From: Streptomyces sp. NRRL S-350 | GTDB taxonomy: Bacteria > Actinomycetota > Actinomycetes > Streptomycetales > Streptomycetaceae | Assembly (NCBI RefSeq): GCF_000719705.1 | Contig: NZ_JOHO01000008.1 | Coordinates: 62,001-126,000, forward strand | Direction of reading: 5' to 3' | DNA: 64,000 nt | Shown here: positions 42,757 through 52,120 of the stretch, piece by piece | Position numbering within the stretch: the first letter of the stretch is position 1 | Layout: each line of letters starts with the position of its first letter | The notes under the pieces: generated by a model | What the model was told of the DNA's origin: nothing | Seen by the model: only the letters and a program-made list of their open reading frames with translations | The model's database searches: none | Made by a program: the position numbers and the translations under genes

Positions 42757-44106
42757 ATGTCCACAGCGCCCCAGGCGACCACGTCGCCCTCCGTGCTCGC
42801 CCGTATCCGCAAGACGCCGTTCTGGGTGCAGATCGTCGCCGGCCTCGTGCTCGGCGTCGGCCTCGGCTACCTGGCCCGGGCCGCCGACATCTCCTGGCTG
42901 GCCACCACCCTGGAGACCATCGGCAAGATCTTCGTCCAGCTGCTCAAGCTGGCCGTCCCGCCGCTGGTGTTCACCGCGATCGTGGTGAGCGTCGCCAACC
43001 TGCGCAACGTCACCAACGCGGCCCGCCTGGCCACCCGGACGCTGCTGTGGTTCATGATCACCTCGCTGATCGCGGTCGGCATCGGCCTGGGCCTGGGCCT
43101 GCTGACCGACCCCGGCAAGGGCACCAACCTCAAGACCGAGGGCCTCAAGGCGCTCGACTCCAAGGGCACCTGGATCGACTTCCTGACCGGGATCTTCCCG
43201 ACCAACATCGTCGACGCCTTCGCCAAGGTGAACGTCCTGCAGATCGTCTTCATGGCGGTCGTGGTCGGCGCGGCCGTCATCAAGCTCGGCGCCAAGGCCG
43301 AGCCGGTCCTCAAGCTCAGCGAGTCCGTGCTGGAGCTGACCCAGACCGCGCTGTGGTGGGTCATCCGGCTCTCCCCGCTCGGCACCCTCGGCCTGATCGG
43401 CAAGTCCGTCGCCAAGTACGGCTGGGACCTGCTCAAGCCCTTCGCCACGCTGACCCTCGACATCTACGTCGGCTGCGCGCTGGTCCTCTTCGTCGTCTAC
43501 TCGCTGCTGCTGCGCTTCGCCGCCGGCCTCAACCCGCTCCACTTCTTCAAGGGCGCCTGGCCCGCCATCCAGCTGGCCTTCGTCTCGCGCTCCTCGGTCG
43601 GCACCCTGCCGGTCACCCGCCGCGTCACCGAGCGCCTCGGCGTCCCGAGCGAGTACGCGTCCTTCTCGGTGCCGTTCGGCGCCACCACCAAGATGGACGG
43701 CTGCGCCGCGGTCTACCCGGCGATCGCCGCGATCTTCGTCGCCCAGGTCTACAACATCGAGCTCGGCATCAAGGACTACGTCCTGATCGCCTTCGTCTCC
43801 GTGGTCGGCTCGGCCGCCACCGCGGGCCTCACCGGCGCGATCGTCATGCTGACGCTGACCCTGTCCACCCTGGGCCTGCCGCTGGAGGGCGTCGGCCTGC
43901 TGCTCGCCATCGACCCGATCCTGGACATGATGCGCACCGCGACCAACGTCGCCGGGCAGGTGCTGGTGCCGGTCCTGGTCGCCGCGCGGGAGAAGATCCT
44001 GGACGTCGCCGCGTACAACAACCCCTCGGGTGACCTCTACGACGCGGACGCCCCGACGGGCGCCGCCCCGGTCAAGGCCCCCGCGGGGGCTGCGGCCGCC
44101 GCCTGA
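42757..44106 (+). CDS. Cation:dicarboxylate/amino acid symporter (DAACS/SDF family)
   Basis: A 449-residue secondary transporter with the SDF fold. The first hairpin region reads SRSSVGTLPVTRRV. TM7 has FGATTKMDGCAAVYPAI, where the usual NMDG motif is KMDG (K312). TM8 carries DMMRTATNVAGQ, the substrate-binding Asp-Arg-Thr-Asn set. ATG 42757 has CGGAGA 10 bp upstream. Family members take up C4-dicarboxylates, glutamate or aspartate with Na+ or H+. The Lys at a sodium-ligand position suggests altered ion coupling. The C-terminal 20 residues are Ala/Pro-rich. A 17-bp perfect terminator follows. Confidence 0.92.
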   Translation: MSTAPQATTSPSVLARIRKTPFWVQIVAGLVLGVGLGYLARAADISWLATTLETIGKIFVQLLKLAVPPLVFTAIVVSVANLRNVTNAARLATRTLLWFMITSLIAVGIGLGLGLLTDPGKGTNLKTEGLKALDSKGTWIDFLTGIFPTNIVDAFAKVNVLQIVFMAVVVGAAVIKLGAKAEPVLKLSESVLELTQTALWWVIRLSPLGTLGLIGKSVAKYGWDLLKPFATLTLDIYVGCALVLFVVYSLLLRFAAGLNPLHFFKGAWPAIQLAFVSRSSVGTLPVTRRVTERLGVPSEYASFSVPFGATTKMDGCAAVYPAIAAIFVAQVYNIELGIKDYVLIAFVSVVGSAATAGLTGAIVMLTLTLSTLGLPLEGVGLLLAIDPILDMMRTATNVAGQVLVPVLVAAREKILDVAAYNNPSGDLYDADAPTGAAPVKAPAGAAAAA

Positions 44107-44123
44107 TCCCCGCCGGTACGGCG

Positions 44124-44160
44124 GCAAGGGCCCTCTCCCGCGACGGGAGAGGGCCCTTGC
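44124..44160. terminator. Strong terminator after the symporter
   Basis: GCAAGGGCCCTCTCCCG (44124-44140) and CGGGAGAGGGCCCTTGC (44144-44160) form a perfect 17-bp stem with a 3-nt loop. Confidence 0.9.
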
Positions 44161-44232
44161 GCGTCCCCTGGCCGAGGCGGGACTTCGAGGGTGCCCGGAC
44201 GGGCCGGTGCGAGGCGGTCCGTGCGACAAGGC

Positions 44233-44260
44233 AGGGGGCCCACCGAAAGGCGGGCCCCCT
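44233..44260. terminator. Terminator downstream of the cold-shock gene
   Basis: AGGGGGCCC (44233-44241) pairs with GGGCCCCCT (44252-44260), with an inner CC-GAAA-GG tetraloop. It lies about 90 bp past the leftward csp stop. Confidence 0.75.
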
Positions 44261-44349
44261 TGGGTACTGCTGTTGTGCTCATGGTGACGGCGTCGAGAGC
44301 CGTCGGCGGACCCGTCGGGGTCCCGAGCGATCAGATCATCAGAGGATGG

Positions 44350-44553
44350 TCAGATGGCGGTGACGTTCTCCGCCTGCGGGCCCTTCGGGCCCTGGGTGAC
44401 GTCAAAGCTCACCGCCTGGTTCTCCTCCAGCGAACGGAAGCCGTTCGCGTTGATGGCGGAGTAGTGAACGAAGACGTCCGGGCCGCCGCCCTCCTGGGCG
44501 ATGAAGCCGAAGCCCTTCTCAGCGTTGAACCACTTGACGGTTCCCGTGGCCAT
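44350..44553 (-). CDS. Cold-shock protein (CspA family)
   Basis: A 67-residue single cold-shock domain, the standard CspA length. RNP1 is K13-GFGFI-18 and RNP2 is V27-FVHY-31; [10 protein letters not shown] opens the barrel. ATG 44553 is placed by AAGGAGA nine bases upstream. It binds single-stranded nucleic acid as an RNA chaperone and antiterminator. The mRNA leader is long (about 140-200 nt) and contains an intrinsic-terminator-like hairpin, suggesting post-initiation control. Confidence 0.96.
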   Translation of the reverse strand: MATGTVKWFNAEKGFGFIAQEGGGPDVFVHYSAINANGFRSLEENQAVSFDVTQGPKGPQAENVTAI

Positions 44554-44640
44554 GCCGTTCTCCTTGCGATGCGTGTCGGGGACCACACCGTGTGGCGCCC
44601 GGTCCGCTGCGCTGATCGCCCTGCCTCCGGACGAGTCCGA

Positions 44641-44698
44641 AGTTTTTCGATATTGCTGAAAAACTACAAAAAGCCCGCGGTTACATGCTCCGCAGGCT
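44641..44698 (-). promoter_or_regulatory. Attenuator-like hairpins in the csp leader
   Basis: On the minus strand, AGCCTGCGG (44698-44690) pairs with CCGCGGGCT (44680-44672), one G-U, and is followed by TTTTGTAGTTTTTC. The second T-run is itself the left arm of AGTTTTTC (44665-44658) / GAAAAACT (44648-44641). The two structures sit next to each other and share the T-rich linker, between a plausible promoter and the csp start. Confidence 0.6.
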
Positions 44699-44801
44699 TC
44701 AAGTACTGCAAGGGGAATCAAACTGCAACTGAGGGCAACGCTAGCATGCGGCAGCTGTGACGACCAGGGGTCGTTTGCGGCTCGGAAGGGGCGTGTCGTA
44801 A

Positions 44802-46004
<1,203 letters not shown>

Positions 46005-46154
46005 GGGGCGGCGGGGCGCCCGGCGCGGAGCGAAGCGGGCTGCCGCAGGCGGCGGAACGTGCTGGCGTACGCTGGTTCGGCCGTACCCGGACGCCCTGTT
46101 GTCCGTGCCGGCAGCGCAGACAGCAGCAACACCCGAGAGAGAGAAGGCCGTCAG

Positions 46155-47378
46155 GTGACCGAGCTCGCAGCGACCACCCTCGATGCGTCCAGCACCGACC
46201 TGCAGGCCGTGCTCGACCGGGCCGCCGCCGGCGGCCGGATCACTCCGGAAGAGGCGCTGGAGCTCTACCGCTCGGCTCCGCTGCACGCACTCGGCTCCGC
46301 CGCCGACGCGGTGCGCCGCCGCCGCTACGCCGGTACCGAGCACATCGCGACGTACATCATCGAGCGCAACATCAACTACACCAACGTCTGCGTGACGGCG
46401 TGCAAGTTCTGCGCCTTCTACGTGCCGCCGAAGAGCGACAAGGGCTGGTCCCGCGAACTCGACGAGATCCTGCGCCGCTGCGCGGAGACGGTCGAGCTGG
46501 GCGGCACCCAGATCATGTTCCAGGGCGGCCACCACCCGGACTACGGCGTGGAGTACTACGAGCGCGCCTTCTCGGCGATCAAGGCCGAGTTCCCGCAGCT
46601 GGTGATCCACTCGCTGGGCGCCTCCGAGGTCGAGCACATGTCCCGGATCTCGGGCGTCTCCATCGAGGAAGCCATCACCCGGATCCACAAGGCCGGCCTG
46701 GACTCCTTCGCCGGCGCCGGCGCCGAACTCCTGCCTGAGCGCCCGCGCAAGGCGATCGCCCCGCTGAAGGAGTCCGGCGAGCGCTGGCTGGAGATCATGG
46801 AGGCCGCGCACGGCCTCGGCGTGGAGTCCACCTCCACCATGCTGATGGGCACCGGCGAGACCAACGCCGAGCGGATCGAACACCTGCGGATGATCCGCGA
46901 CGTGCAGGACCGTACCGGCGGCTTCCGCGCCTTCATCCCCTACACCTACCAGCCGCAGAACAACCACCTGAAGGGCTCGACCCAGGCCACCGTCTTCGAG
47001 TACCTGCGGATGATCGCGATCGCCCGCCTGTTCCTCGACAACGTCGCCCACATCCAGGGCTCCTGGCTCACCACCGGCAAGGAGGCGGGCCAGCTGTCGC
47101 TGCACTACGGCGCGGACGACCTCGGCTCGGTCATGCTGGAGGAGAACGTCGTCTCGGCCGCCGGTGCCAAGCACCGCTCCAACCTCACCGAGCTGATCCA
47201 CCTGATCCGGGCCGCCGACCGCGTCCCGGCGCAGCGCTCGACCACGTACGAGCACCTGCGGGTGCTGGACGACCCGGCCGACGACCCGGTCGACCCGCGG
47301 GTCGCCTCGCACATCGCCTCCACGGCGATCGAGGGCGGTACGGCGCACCCCGAGCTCAAGATCCTCGACAACGACTGA
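46155..47378 (+). CDS. mqnC: Cyclic dehypoxanthinyl futalosine synthase
   Basis: A 407-residue radical SAM enzyme that cyclises dehypoxanthine futalosine to the spiro ring intermediate. The cluster motif is C79-x3-C83-x2-C86 in NYTNVCVTACKFCAFYVPPK. IMFQGGHHPDYGVEYYE and AHGLGVESTSTMLMGTGE mark the barrel. The NINYTN lead-in favours MqnC over MqnE. GTG 46155 follows GAAGG by about 8-10 bases. With mqnA and the later methyltransferase it supplies menaquinone, the quinone used by the nuo complex encoded further right. Confidence 0.94.
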   Translation: MTELAATTLDASSTDLQAVLDRAAAGGRITPEEALELYRSAPLHALGSAADAVRRRRYAGTEHIATYIIERNINYTNVCVTACKFCAFYVPPKSDKGWSRELDEILRRCAETVELGGTQIMFQGGHHPDYGVEYYERAFSAIKAEFPQLVIHSLGASEVEHMSRISGVSIEEAITRIHKAGLDSFAGAGAELLPERPRKAIAPLKESGERWLEIMEAAHGLGVESTSTMLMGTGETNAERIEHLRMIRDVQDRTGGFRAFIPYTYQPQNNHLKGSTQATVFEYLRMIAIARLFLDNVAHIQGSWLTTGKEAGQLSLHYGADDLGSVMLEENVVSAAGAKHRSNLTELIHLIRAADRVPAQRSTTYEHLRVLDDPADDPVDPRVASHIASTAIEGGTAHPELKILDND

Positions 47379-47400
47379 GGCCGCCGCCACCCAGGCGGCC
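47379..47400 (+). terminator. Short hairpin after mqnC
   Basis: GGCCGCC (47379-47385) and GGCGGCC (47394-47400), 7-bp stem directly after the mqnC stop. It may attenuate read-through into the next gene. Confidence 0.45.
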
Positions 47401-47423
47401 GCCCTCCCGGCGAAGGTTCCCCC

Positions 47424-48170
47424 GTGCTGACACTGCACCGGGCGGCGTTCGTGCTGCCCGACCCGGCCGACCCCACCGCCCCGTCCCACCCGGACGGGGC
47501 GGTGCTGGTGCGTGGCGAACTCGTCGAGGCCATCGGGCCGTACGGCGGCCTGGCCGCGGCACACCCCGGCGCGCGGGTACGGGAATGGGGCCGGGCCGTG
47601 CTGGCACCGGGACTGTGCAACCCGTACGGGCACTGGCTGCTGGAGCGGGCGTACCACCCGGACCCGCGGGAGGAGATCGGCGTCGAGCCGGTGGCGGACG
47701 GGCTGGTCGGGTCCACGGACGAGACGCGGTGTGGGGCGAGTGCGCGGCGGGGGCTGCAGCGGATGCTCGGGTTCGGGGTGACGGCGGTGGCCGGGCCGTT
47801 CCGGCGGGCCTCGGTGCGGACGGCGGTGGCGCGGTCGGGGGTGGTGGCCTTGACGGGCACTTCTTCGGGTGCCGTGGGCGCTGCGGGGACTGCGGGGGCC
47901 GTGGGCGCTTGGGGCGTCGCGGGTGTCGGGGGTGGCGCGGGTGCCGGGGGTGGTGCGGGGGGCGCCGGTGACTCGGGGGCGGGGCCGTTGGACCCGCTGG
48001 CCGTGCTGTCGCTCGCGGAGGCCGTGCACGGGCGGCTGACGGTCGGTGGCCGGGCGGACTTCGCGGTCTTTGCAGTCTTCGCGAGCGCGGGGGAGGAGGG
48101 CGCCCGGCCCGCGCCGGGCGGGTGCCTCGCCACGGTGCTGGGCGGGCGGTTGGTGTACCGGCGGCGGTGA
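47424..48170 (+). CDS. Degenerate amidohydrolase / imidazolonepropionase-like protein
   Basis: A 248-residue protein that keeps the small beta-sandwich of amidohydrolases (MLTLHRAAFVLPDPADP, VLVRGELVEAIGPYGGLAAA and, at the C-terminus, LTVGGRADFAVF ... TVLGGRLVYRR). It has lost most of the barrel. The metal-binding HxH motif after APG is replaced by LAPGLCNPYGHWLLE, and the middle is a Gly/Ala-rich linker. It is therefore unlikely to be a hydrolase. GTG 47424 has GAAGG upstream. It sits 45 bp after mqnC; some organisms use an amidohydrolase (MqnX) in this pathway, so this may be a relic or a binding protein. Confidence 0.75.
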   Translation: MLTLHRAAFVLPDPADPTAPSHPDGAVLVRGELVEAIGPYGGLAAAHPGARVREWGRAVLAPGLCNPYGHWLLERAYHPDPREEIGVEPVADGLVGSTDETRCGASARRGLQRMLGFGVTAVAGPFRRASVRTAVARSGVVALTGTSSGAVGAAGTAGAVGAWGVAGVGGGAGAGGGAGGAGDSGAGPLDPLAVLSLAEAVHGRLTVGGRADFAVFAVFASAGEEGARPAPGGCLATVLGGRLVYRRR

Positions 48171-48465
48171 GCGGGAGCTCCGGGACGCCGTGGTGCGTGG
48201 TCGGCGGGGGCCGTCGGAGGCCGTCGGCCCGAGTGTGACGTACCCGTCAGTAGCCGGATTCCCCTGTCACGTACGGGACTTCCTTCGTGTGCACCCGAAC
48301 TGCGGTGCCCGTGCCGCCGGGTGATTGCCCCTTCGCCGTGACCTGAGGGCCCGCCAGCGGATACGATCCCGAACAGCTCATTCCGCACCCTCACCACACC
48401 ACCGCCCGTACCCGCGGGTGGCGGGGCCCCGTCCCAGGCCCCGACGGCAAGCCAGGACAGGAACC
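48171..48465. other. Intergenic region, no gene seen
   Basis: 295 bp between the amidohydrolase-like gene and the next membrane protein gene. An AT-richer part at 48235-48300 (GTGACGTACCCGTCAGTAGC) is the likely promoter. Nothing else is recognised. Confidence 0.35.
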
Positions 48466-49053
48466 ATGCAAACCGCGACCGTTCCCCCGCCGCGCATCCC
48501 GCGGTTGGGCCGTGGTTGGTACCTCGCCGCCGTGCTCAGCGCCGTGCTGGCCGTCGGCATGTGCCTGCTCGGTTGGCGCCAAGCCGACCAGGCCGACCGG
48601 ATCGAGGCGCACCCGGTGAGAGTCGAGGGCGTCGTCACCCAGCTCCCCACCGGCGGCGGCACCTACAGCGCCGTCAGCTACCGGGCGGGCGGGCAACCGC
48701 ACACCGCGGCCGCGCTGCCGCTCGCCGACGGCACCAAGCTCGGTGACAAGATCTGCCTGGAACACGCGGCCGACGACGCGGGCGCGGTGCGGATCTGCGG
48801 CGACACCTACCCGCAGCCGGTCGGCGTGGGCCTGGCCCGCTTCAGCGTGCCGGTCGCCGTGGTGCTCTTCGTGATCTGCGTGCTGCGCATCCGGCGGTAC
48901 CGGAAGGCCGTCGCGGTCCGCGCCGGGCAGGGGCGGCTGGCCGCCAACCTCGCGCTGGCGACCGAGACGCTGGCAGACGGGATGCCCGCGATAACGCACG
49001 GCAAGCGCTCCCGTCGCAAGCGGCGCGCGGGCGGGCGGCGCGCGCAGTCCTGA
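48466..49053 (+). CDS. DUF3592-like two-helix membrane protein
   Basis: A 195-residue protein with two membrane helices (WYLAAVLSAVLAVGMCLLGW near 20-40 and SVPVAVVLFVICVLRIRRYR near 130-150). They flank an exported domain that contains EGVVTQLPTGGGTYSAVSYR and two cysteines (KICLEHAA and VRICGDTYP). The tail is basic (KRSRRKRRAGGRR). The arrangement resembles DUF3592 proteins. ATG 48466 follows GGACAGGA. The function is unknown. Confidence 0.75.
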   Translation: MQTATVPPPRIPRLGRGWYLAAVLSAVLAVGMCLLGWRQADQADRIEAHPVRVEGVVTQLPTGGGTYSAVSYRAGGQPHTAAALPLADGTKLGDKICLEHAADDAGAVRICGDTYPQPVGVGLARFSVPVAVVLFVICVLRIRRYRKAVAVRAGQGRLAANLALATETLADGMPAITHGKRSRRKRRAGGRRAQS

Positions 49054-49135
49054 CGGAGGCGCTCCGCGGGTGGCCGGCGTGACGCTGGTGTTCCGTGGCC
49101 GGGCGCCCCGGCGGAGGCGTTCCGCGGGTGGCCGG
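49054..49135. repeat. 24-bp direct repeat between two genes
   Basis: CGGAGGCG(C/T)TCCGCGGGTGGCCGG occurs at 49054-49077 and 49112-49135 with one mismatch, 58 bp apart, filling most of the gap before the methyltransferase gene. Confidence 0.7.
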
Positions 49136-49194
49136 TGGGCCCATGGGTGTGCCCCGTTGGTCGGGATGTCCGGGCGAGGGTGAACAATGGGGGC

Positions 49195-49890
49195 GTGACC
49201 CGAGCCTCTCTGGACAAGCAGCCGCACGAAGTCGCCGCCATGTTCGACGACGTCGCGGCCAAGTACGACCGCACCAACGACGTGCTCTCCCTCGGCCAGG
49301 CCCGCGCCTGGCGCCGGGCGGTGGCCGAGGCGGTGGCCGCCGGACCGGGGGACCTCGTGCTCGACCTCGGGGCCGGCACCGGCACCTCCTCGCTGCCCTT
49401 CGCCGAGGCCGGGGCCAAGGTCGTCCCGTGCGACTTCTCGGTCGGCATGCTCACCGAGGGCAAGGCCCGCCACCCCGAACTGCCGCTCACCGCCGGGGAC
49501 GCCACCCGGCTGCCGTTCGCGGACGACACCTTCGACTCGGTCACGATCTCCTTCGCGCTGCGCAACGTCCAGGACACCGACGCGGCGCTGCGCGAGATGC
49601 TCCGGGTCACCAAGCCCGGCGGCAAGCTGGTGATCTGCGAGTTCTCGACGCCGACCTGGACGCCGTTCCGGACGGTCTACACCGAGTACCTGATGCGCGC
49701 GCTGCCGCCGGTCGCCACCGCCGTCAGCAGCAACCCGGAGGCGTACGTCTACCTCGCCGAGTCCATCCGGGCCTGGCCGGACCAGCCCGGGCTGGCCGCC
49801 AAGCTGCAGGAGGCCGGCTGGTCGAAGGCTGCCTGGCGGAACCTGACCGGCGGGATCGTCGCGCTGCACCGGGCGTACAAGACCGCGTAG
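49195..49890 (+). CDS. menG: Demethylmenaquinone methyltransferase (UbiE/MenG family)
   Basis: A 231-residue class I SAM methyltransferase, the last step of menaquinone synthesis. The SAM-binding motif is [35 protein letters not shown] and [20 protein letters not shown] are the family signatures, and the N-terminal [20 protein letters not shown] is characteristic. GTG 49195 is the start. It is expected to act on demethylmenaquinone at the membrane, completing the product of the MqnA/MqnC branch. Confidence 0.93.
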   Translation: MTRASLDKQPHEVAAMFDDVAAKYDRTNDVLSLGQARAWRRAVAEAVAAGPGDLVLDLGAGTGTSSLPFAEAGAKVVPCDFSVGMLTEGKARHPELPLTAGDATRLPFADDTFDSVTISFALRNVQDTDAALREMLRVTKPGGKLVICEFSTPTWTPFRTVYTEYLMRALPPVATAVSSNPEAYVYLAESIRAWPDQPGLAAKLQEAGWSKAAWRNLTGGIVALHRAYKTA

Positions 49891-49920
49891 TCGTCCCAGG
49901 CCGGTGCTCCTCGGTGGCGT

Positions 49921-49960
49921 CCGGGCCGGTTCGGTGCCGCCCGGGCCGGTTCGGTGTCGC
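49921..49960. repeat. Two 20-bp tandem repeats after the methyltransferase gene
   Basis: CCGGGCCGGTTCGGTGCCGC and a copy with one change lie back to back in a 249-bp gene-free stretch. Confidence 0.6.
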
Positions 49961-50139
49961 CCGCTGGGCGGCGGGGCGGCCGGACGGGCGCGGGCGGGCG
50001 GACACGTGGACAGCCGGCCGGGCGGCCGGGTGCGGTGAGAGCGGTGTGGGGGCGCGGGCGGTGCCGGTGGCGTGAGCGGAACTAGACTGCCGGAGACAAA
50101 AGCCGCCGTCCCCCGCCGCAGCTCCAGGAGTGTGTCCAC

Positions 50140-51450
50140 GTGTCCGAGACCGCAGCCGATCTGACGAAGCCGGACAGCCCGGTGGAGAGCACGGCCGACG
50201 TCATCGTGGTCGGTGCGGGCCCGGCCGGCTCCACCACCGCGTACTACCTGGCCCAGGCCGGGCTGGACGTGCTGCTGCTGGAGAAGACCGCCTTCCCCCG
50301 CGAGAAGGTCTGCGGCGACGGCCTCACCCCGCGCGCCACCAAGCAACTGGTCGACATGGGCATCGACGTCTCCACCGAGAACGGCTGGCTGCACAACAAG
50401 GGCCTGCGCATCATCGGCGGCGGTGTCCGGCTGGAACTCGACTGGCCCGAGCTGTCCTCCTTCCCCGACTACGGCCTGGTCCGCAAGCGCGCCGACTTCG
50501 ACGAACTGCTGGCGCGTCAGGCCGAGAAGGCCGGCGCGCGGCTCTACGAGCGCTGCAACGTCAGCGGGCCGGTCCTGGACGACCGCACCGGCCGGATCAT
50601 CGGCGTCACCGCCAAGCTGGGCGACGAGAAGCGGCCGGTCACCTTCCGGGCCCCGCTGGTGGTCGCCGCGGACGGCAACTCGACCCGGCTCTCGCTCGCC
50701 ATGGGCCTGCACCGGCGCGAGGACCGACCGATGGGCGTCGCCTACCGCACCTACTTCACCTCGCCGCGCCACGACGACGACTACCTGGAGTCCTGGCTGG
50801 AGCTGTGGGACACCCGGGACGGCCAGCGCAAGCTGCTGCCCGGCTACGGGTGGGTCTTCGGCATGGGCGACGGAACCTCCAACGTCGGCCTCGGCATCCT
50901 CAACTCCTCGCCGGCCTTCGGTGAACTGGACTGGCGCGAGGTGCTCAAGGCCTGGTGCGCCGGCATGCCGGAGGAGTGGGGCTACACCCCCGACAACATG
51001 ACCGAGCCCATCCGCGGCGCCGCGCTGCCCATGGCCTTCAACCGGCAGCCGCACTACACCCGCGGCCTGCTGCTCGTCGGCGACGCGGGCGGCATGGTCA
51101 ACCCGTTCAACGGCGAGGGCATCGCCTATGCGATGGAATCCGGCCAGATCGCCGCGGGCGTCATCGTGCAGGCGCTCGCCCGGGTCACCGACGGCGGCCG
51201 GGAGCGCGCCCTCCAGGCCTACCCGCGCACCCTCAAGGACGTGTACGGCGGCTACTACACGCTGGGCCGCGCCTTCGTGAAGCTCATCGGCAACCCGAAG
51301 GTGATGCAGATCGCCGCCCAGCGCGGCCTCACCCACCCGATGCTGATGCGCTTCACCCTCAAGCTGCTCGCGAACCTGACCGACCCGCAGGGCGGCGACG
51401 CGATGGACCGCGTCATCAACGGTCTCGCCAGGGTCGCGCCGAACGCCTAA
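50140..51450 (+). CDS. Geranylgeranyl reductase family flavoprotein (menaquinone reductase-like)
   Basis: A 436-residue FAD-dependent oxidoreductase. The dinucleotide motif is G25-AGPAG-30, with LLLEKTAFPREKVCGDGLTP and, later, VGDAGGMVNPFNGEGIAYAM. These match the family that saturates isoprenoid side chains, including MenJ, which reduces one double bond of menaquinone. GTG 50140 has AGGAG upstream. The position next to the methyltransferase and upstream of nuo supports a menaquinone-tail role. It ends in a stop overlapping the convergent MazG gene. Confidence 0.92.
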   Translation: MSETAADLTKPDSPVESTADVIVVGAGPAGSTTAYYLAQAGLDVLLLEKTAFPREKVCGDGLTPRATKQLVDMGIDVSTENGWLHNKGLRIIGGGVRLELDWPELSSFPDYGLVRKRADFDELLARQAEKAGARLYERCNVSGPVLDDRTGRIIGVTAKLGDEKRPVTFRAPLVVAADGNSTRLSLAMGLHRREDRPMGVAYRTYFTSPRHDDDYLESWLELWDTRDGQRKLLPGYGWVFGMGDGTSNVGLGILNSSPAFGELDWREVLKAWCAGMPEEWGYTPDNMTEPIRGAALPMAFNRQPHYTRGLLLVGDAGGMVNPFNGEGIAYAMESGQIAAGVIVQALARVTDGGRERALQAYPRTLKDVYGGYYTLGRAFVKLIGNPKVMQIAAQRGLTHPMLMRFTLKLLANLTDPQGGDAMDRVINGLARVAPNA

Positions 51451-51917
51451 TCCGGGGCTGCCGCCGATTCCTTCGCGGCTTCCTTCCCCGCTCCCGGCGC
51501 CCCCTCCGGCCCCTCCGACCCCTCCACCTTCGGCGTCCCCTGCACTGCTTCCTCCTCCGCCGCCTCTTCCGCTTCCGGCCGACAGTCCTCGCGGCCGCTG
51601 CGGGAGGCGGCGGAGCGCTGTTCCACGTAGGCAAGGCGGTCGGCGAAGACCCGGGCCGCGTCGGGGGTCAGCGTCCGCAGCGCGACGAGGGCGGAGAAGA
51701 CGACGTCGCACAGCTCGTGCTGGACGTCCTCCCAGGTGTGGGTGACCCCCTTGCGCGGGTTCTGGCCGGTGGCGCCGATCACGGCCGCGCCGACCTCGCC
51801 CACCTCCTCGGAGAGCTTGAGGATCCGCAGCAGCCGCTCCTCCTGGGGCGACTGGGTGCTCTGCCCGTCCAGCCAAGCGACCAGCTCGTCGACGCTCTCC
51901 CAGATGTGGCGGTCCAT
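51447..51917 (-). CDS. MazG-like nucleotide pyrophosphohydrolase
   Basis: A 156-residue all-alpha NTP pyrophosphatase. The metal-binding EExxE is E37-E38-VG-E41 in LKLSEEVGEVGAAVIG, and the second ExxD is E68-LC-D71. The last 55 residues are a Glu/Ala/Pro/Gly-rich disordered tail not found in minimal members. ATG 51917. It probably clears non-canonical NTPs. Its stop codon overlaps the stop of the convergent reductase gene (51447-51450). Confidence 0.88.
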   Translation of the reverse strand: MDRHIWESVDELVAWLDGQSTQSPQEERLLRILKLSEEVGEVGAAVIGATGQNPRKGVTHTWEDVQHELCDVVFSALVALRTLTPDAARVFADRLAYVEQRSAASRSGREDCRPEAEEAAEEEAVQGTPKVEGSEGPEGAPGAGKEAAKESAAAPD

Positions 51918-51984
51918 ACGCGGCGCTGCTCCCGTGCGGTGTGGTTGGTGCTGCCACCGTACGGGAGCGGCGCGGCGTGTGGGG

Positions 51985-52120
51985 CGGGGCAGGGTGAGCG
52001 GCGGTCGGGCCGGGTGAGTGGCCGGGTGAGTGGCCGGCTGGGCGGTCGGGCTGGGTGAGTGGCCGGGTGGGTGGGCCGGTGGTCCGGGTGGCGGGGGCGG
52101 TCGGGCTGGGCTGGGCTCGG
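51985..52120. repeat. GGGTGAGTGGCC minisatellite
   Basis: The 12-bp unit GGGTGAGTGGCC occurs exactly at 52012-52023, 52024-52035 and 52053-52064, with decayed copies around, in the 203-bp gap between MazG and cyclophilin genes. Confidence 0.65.
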
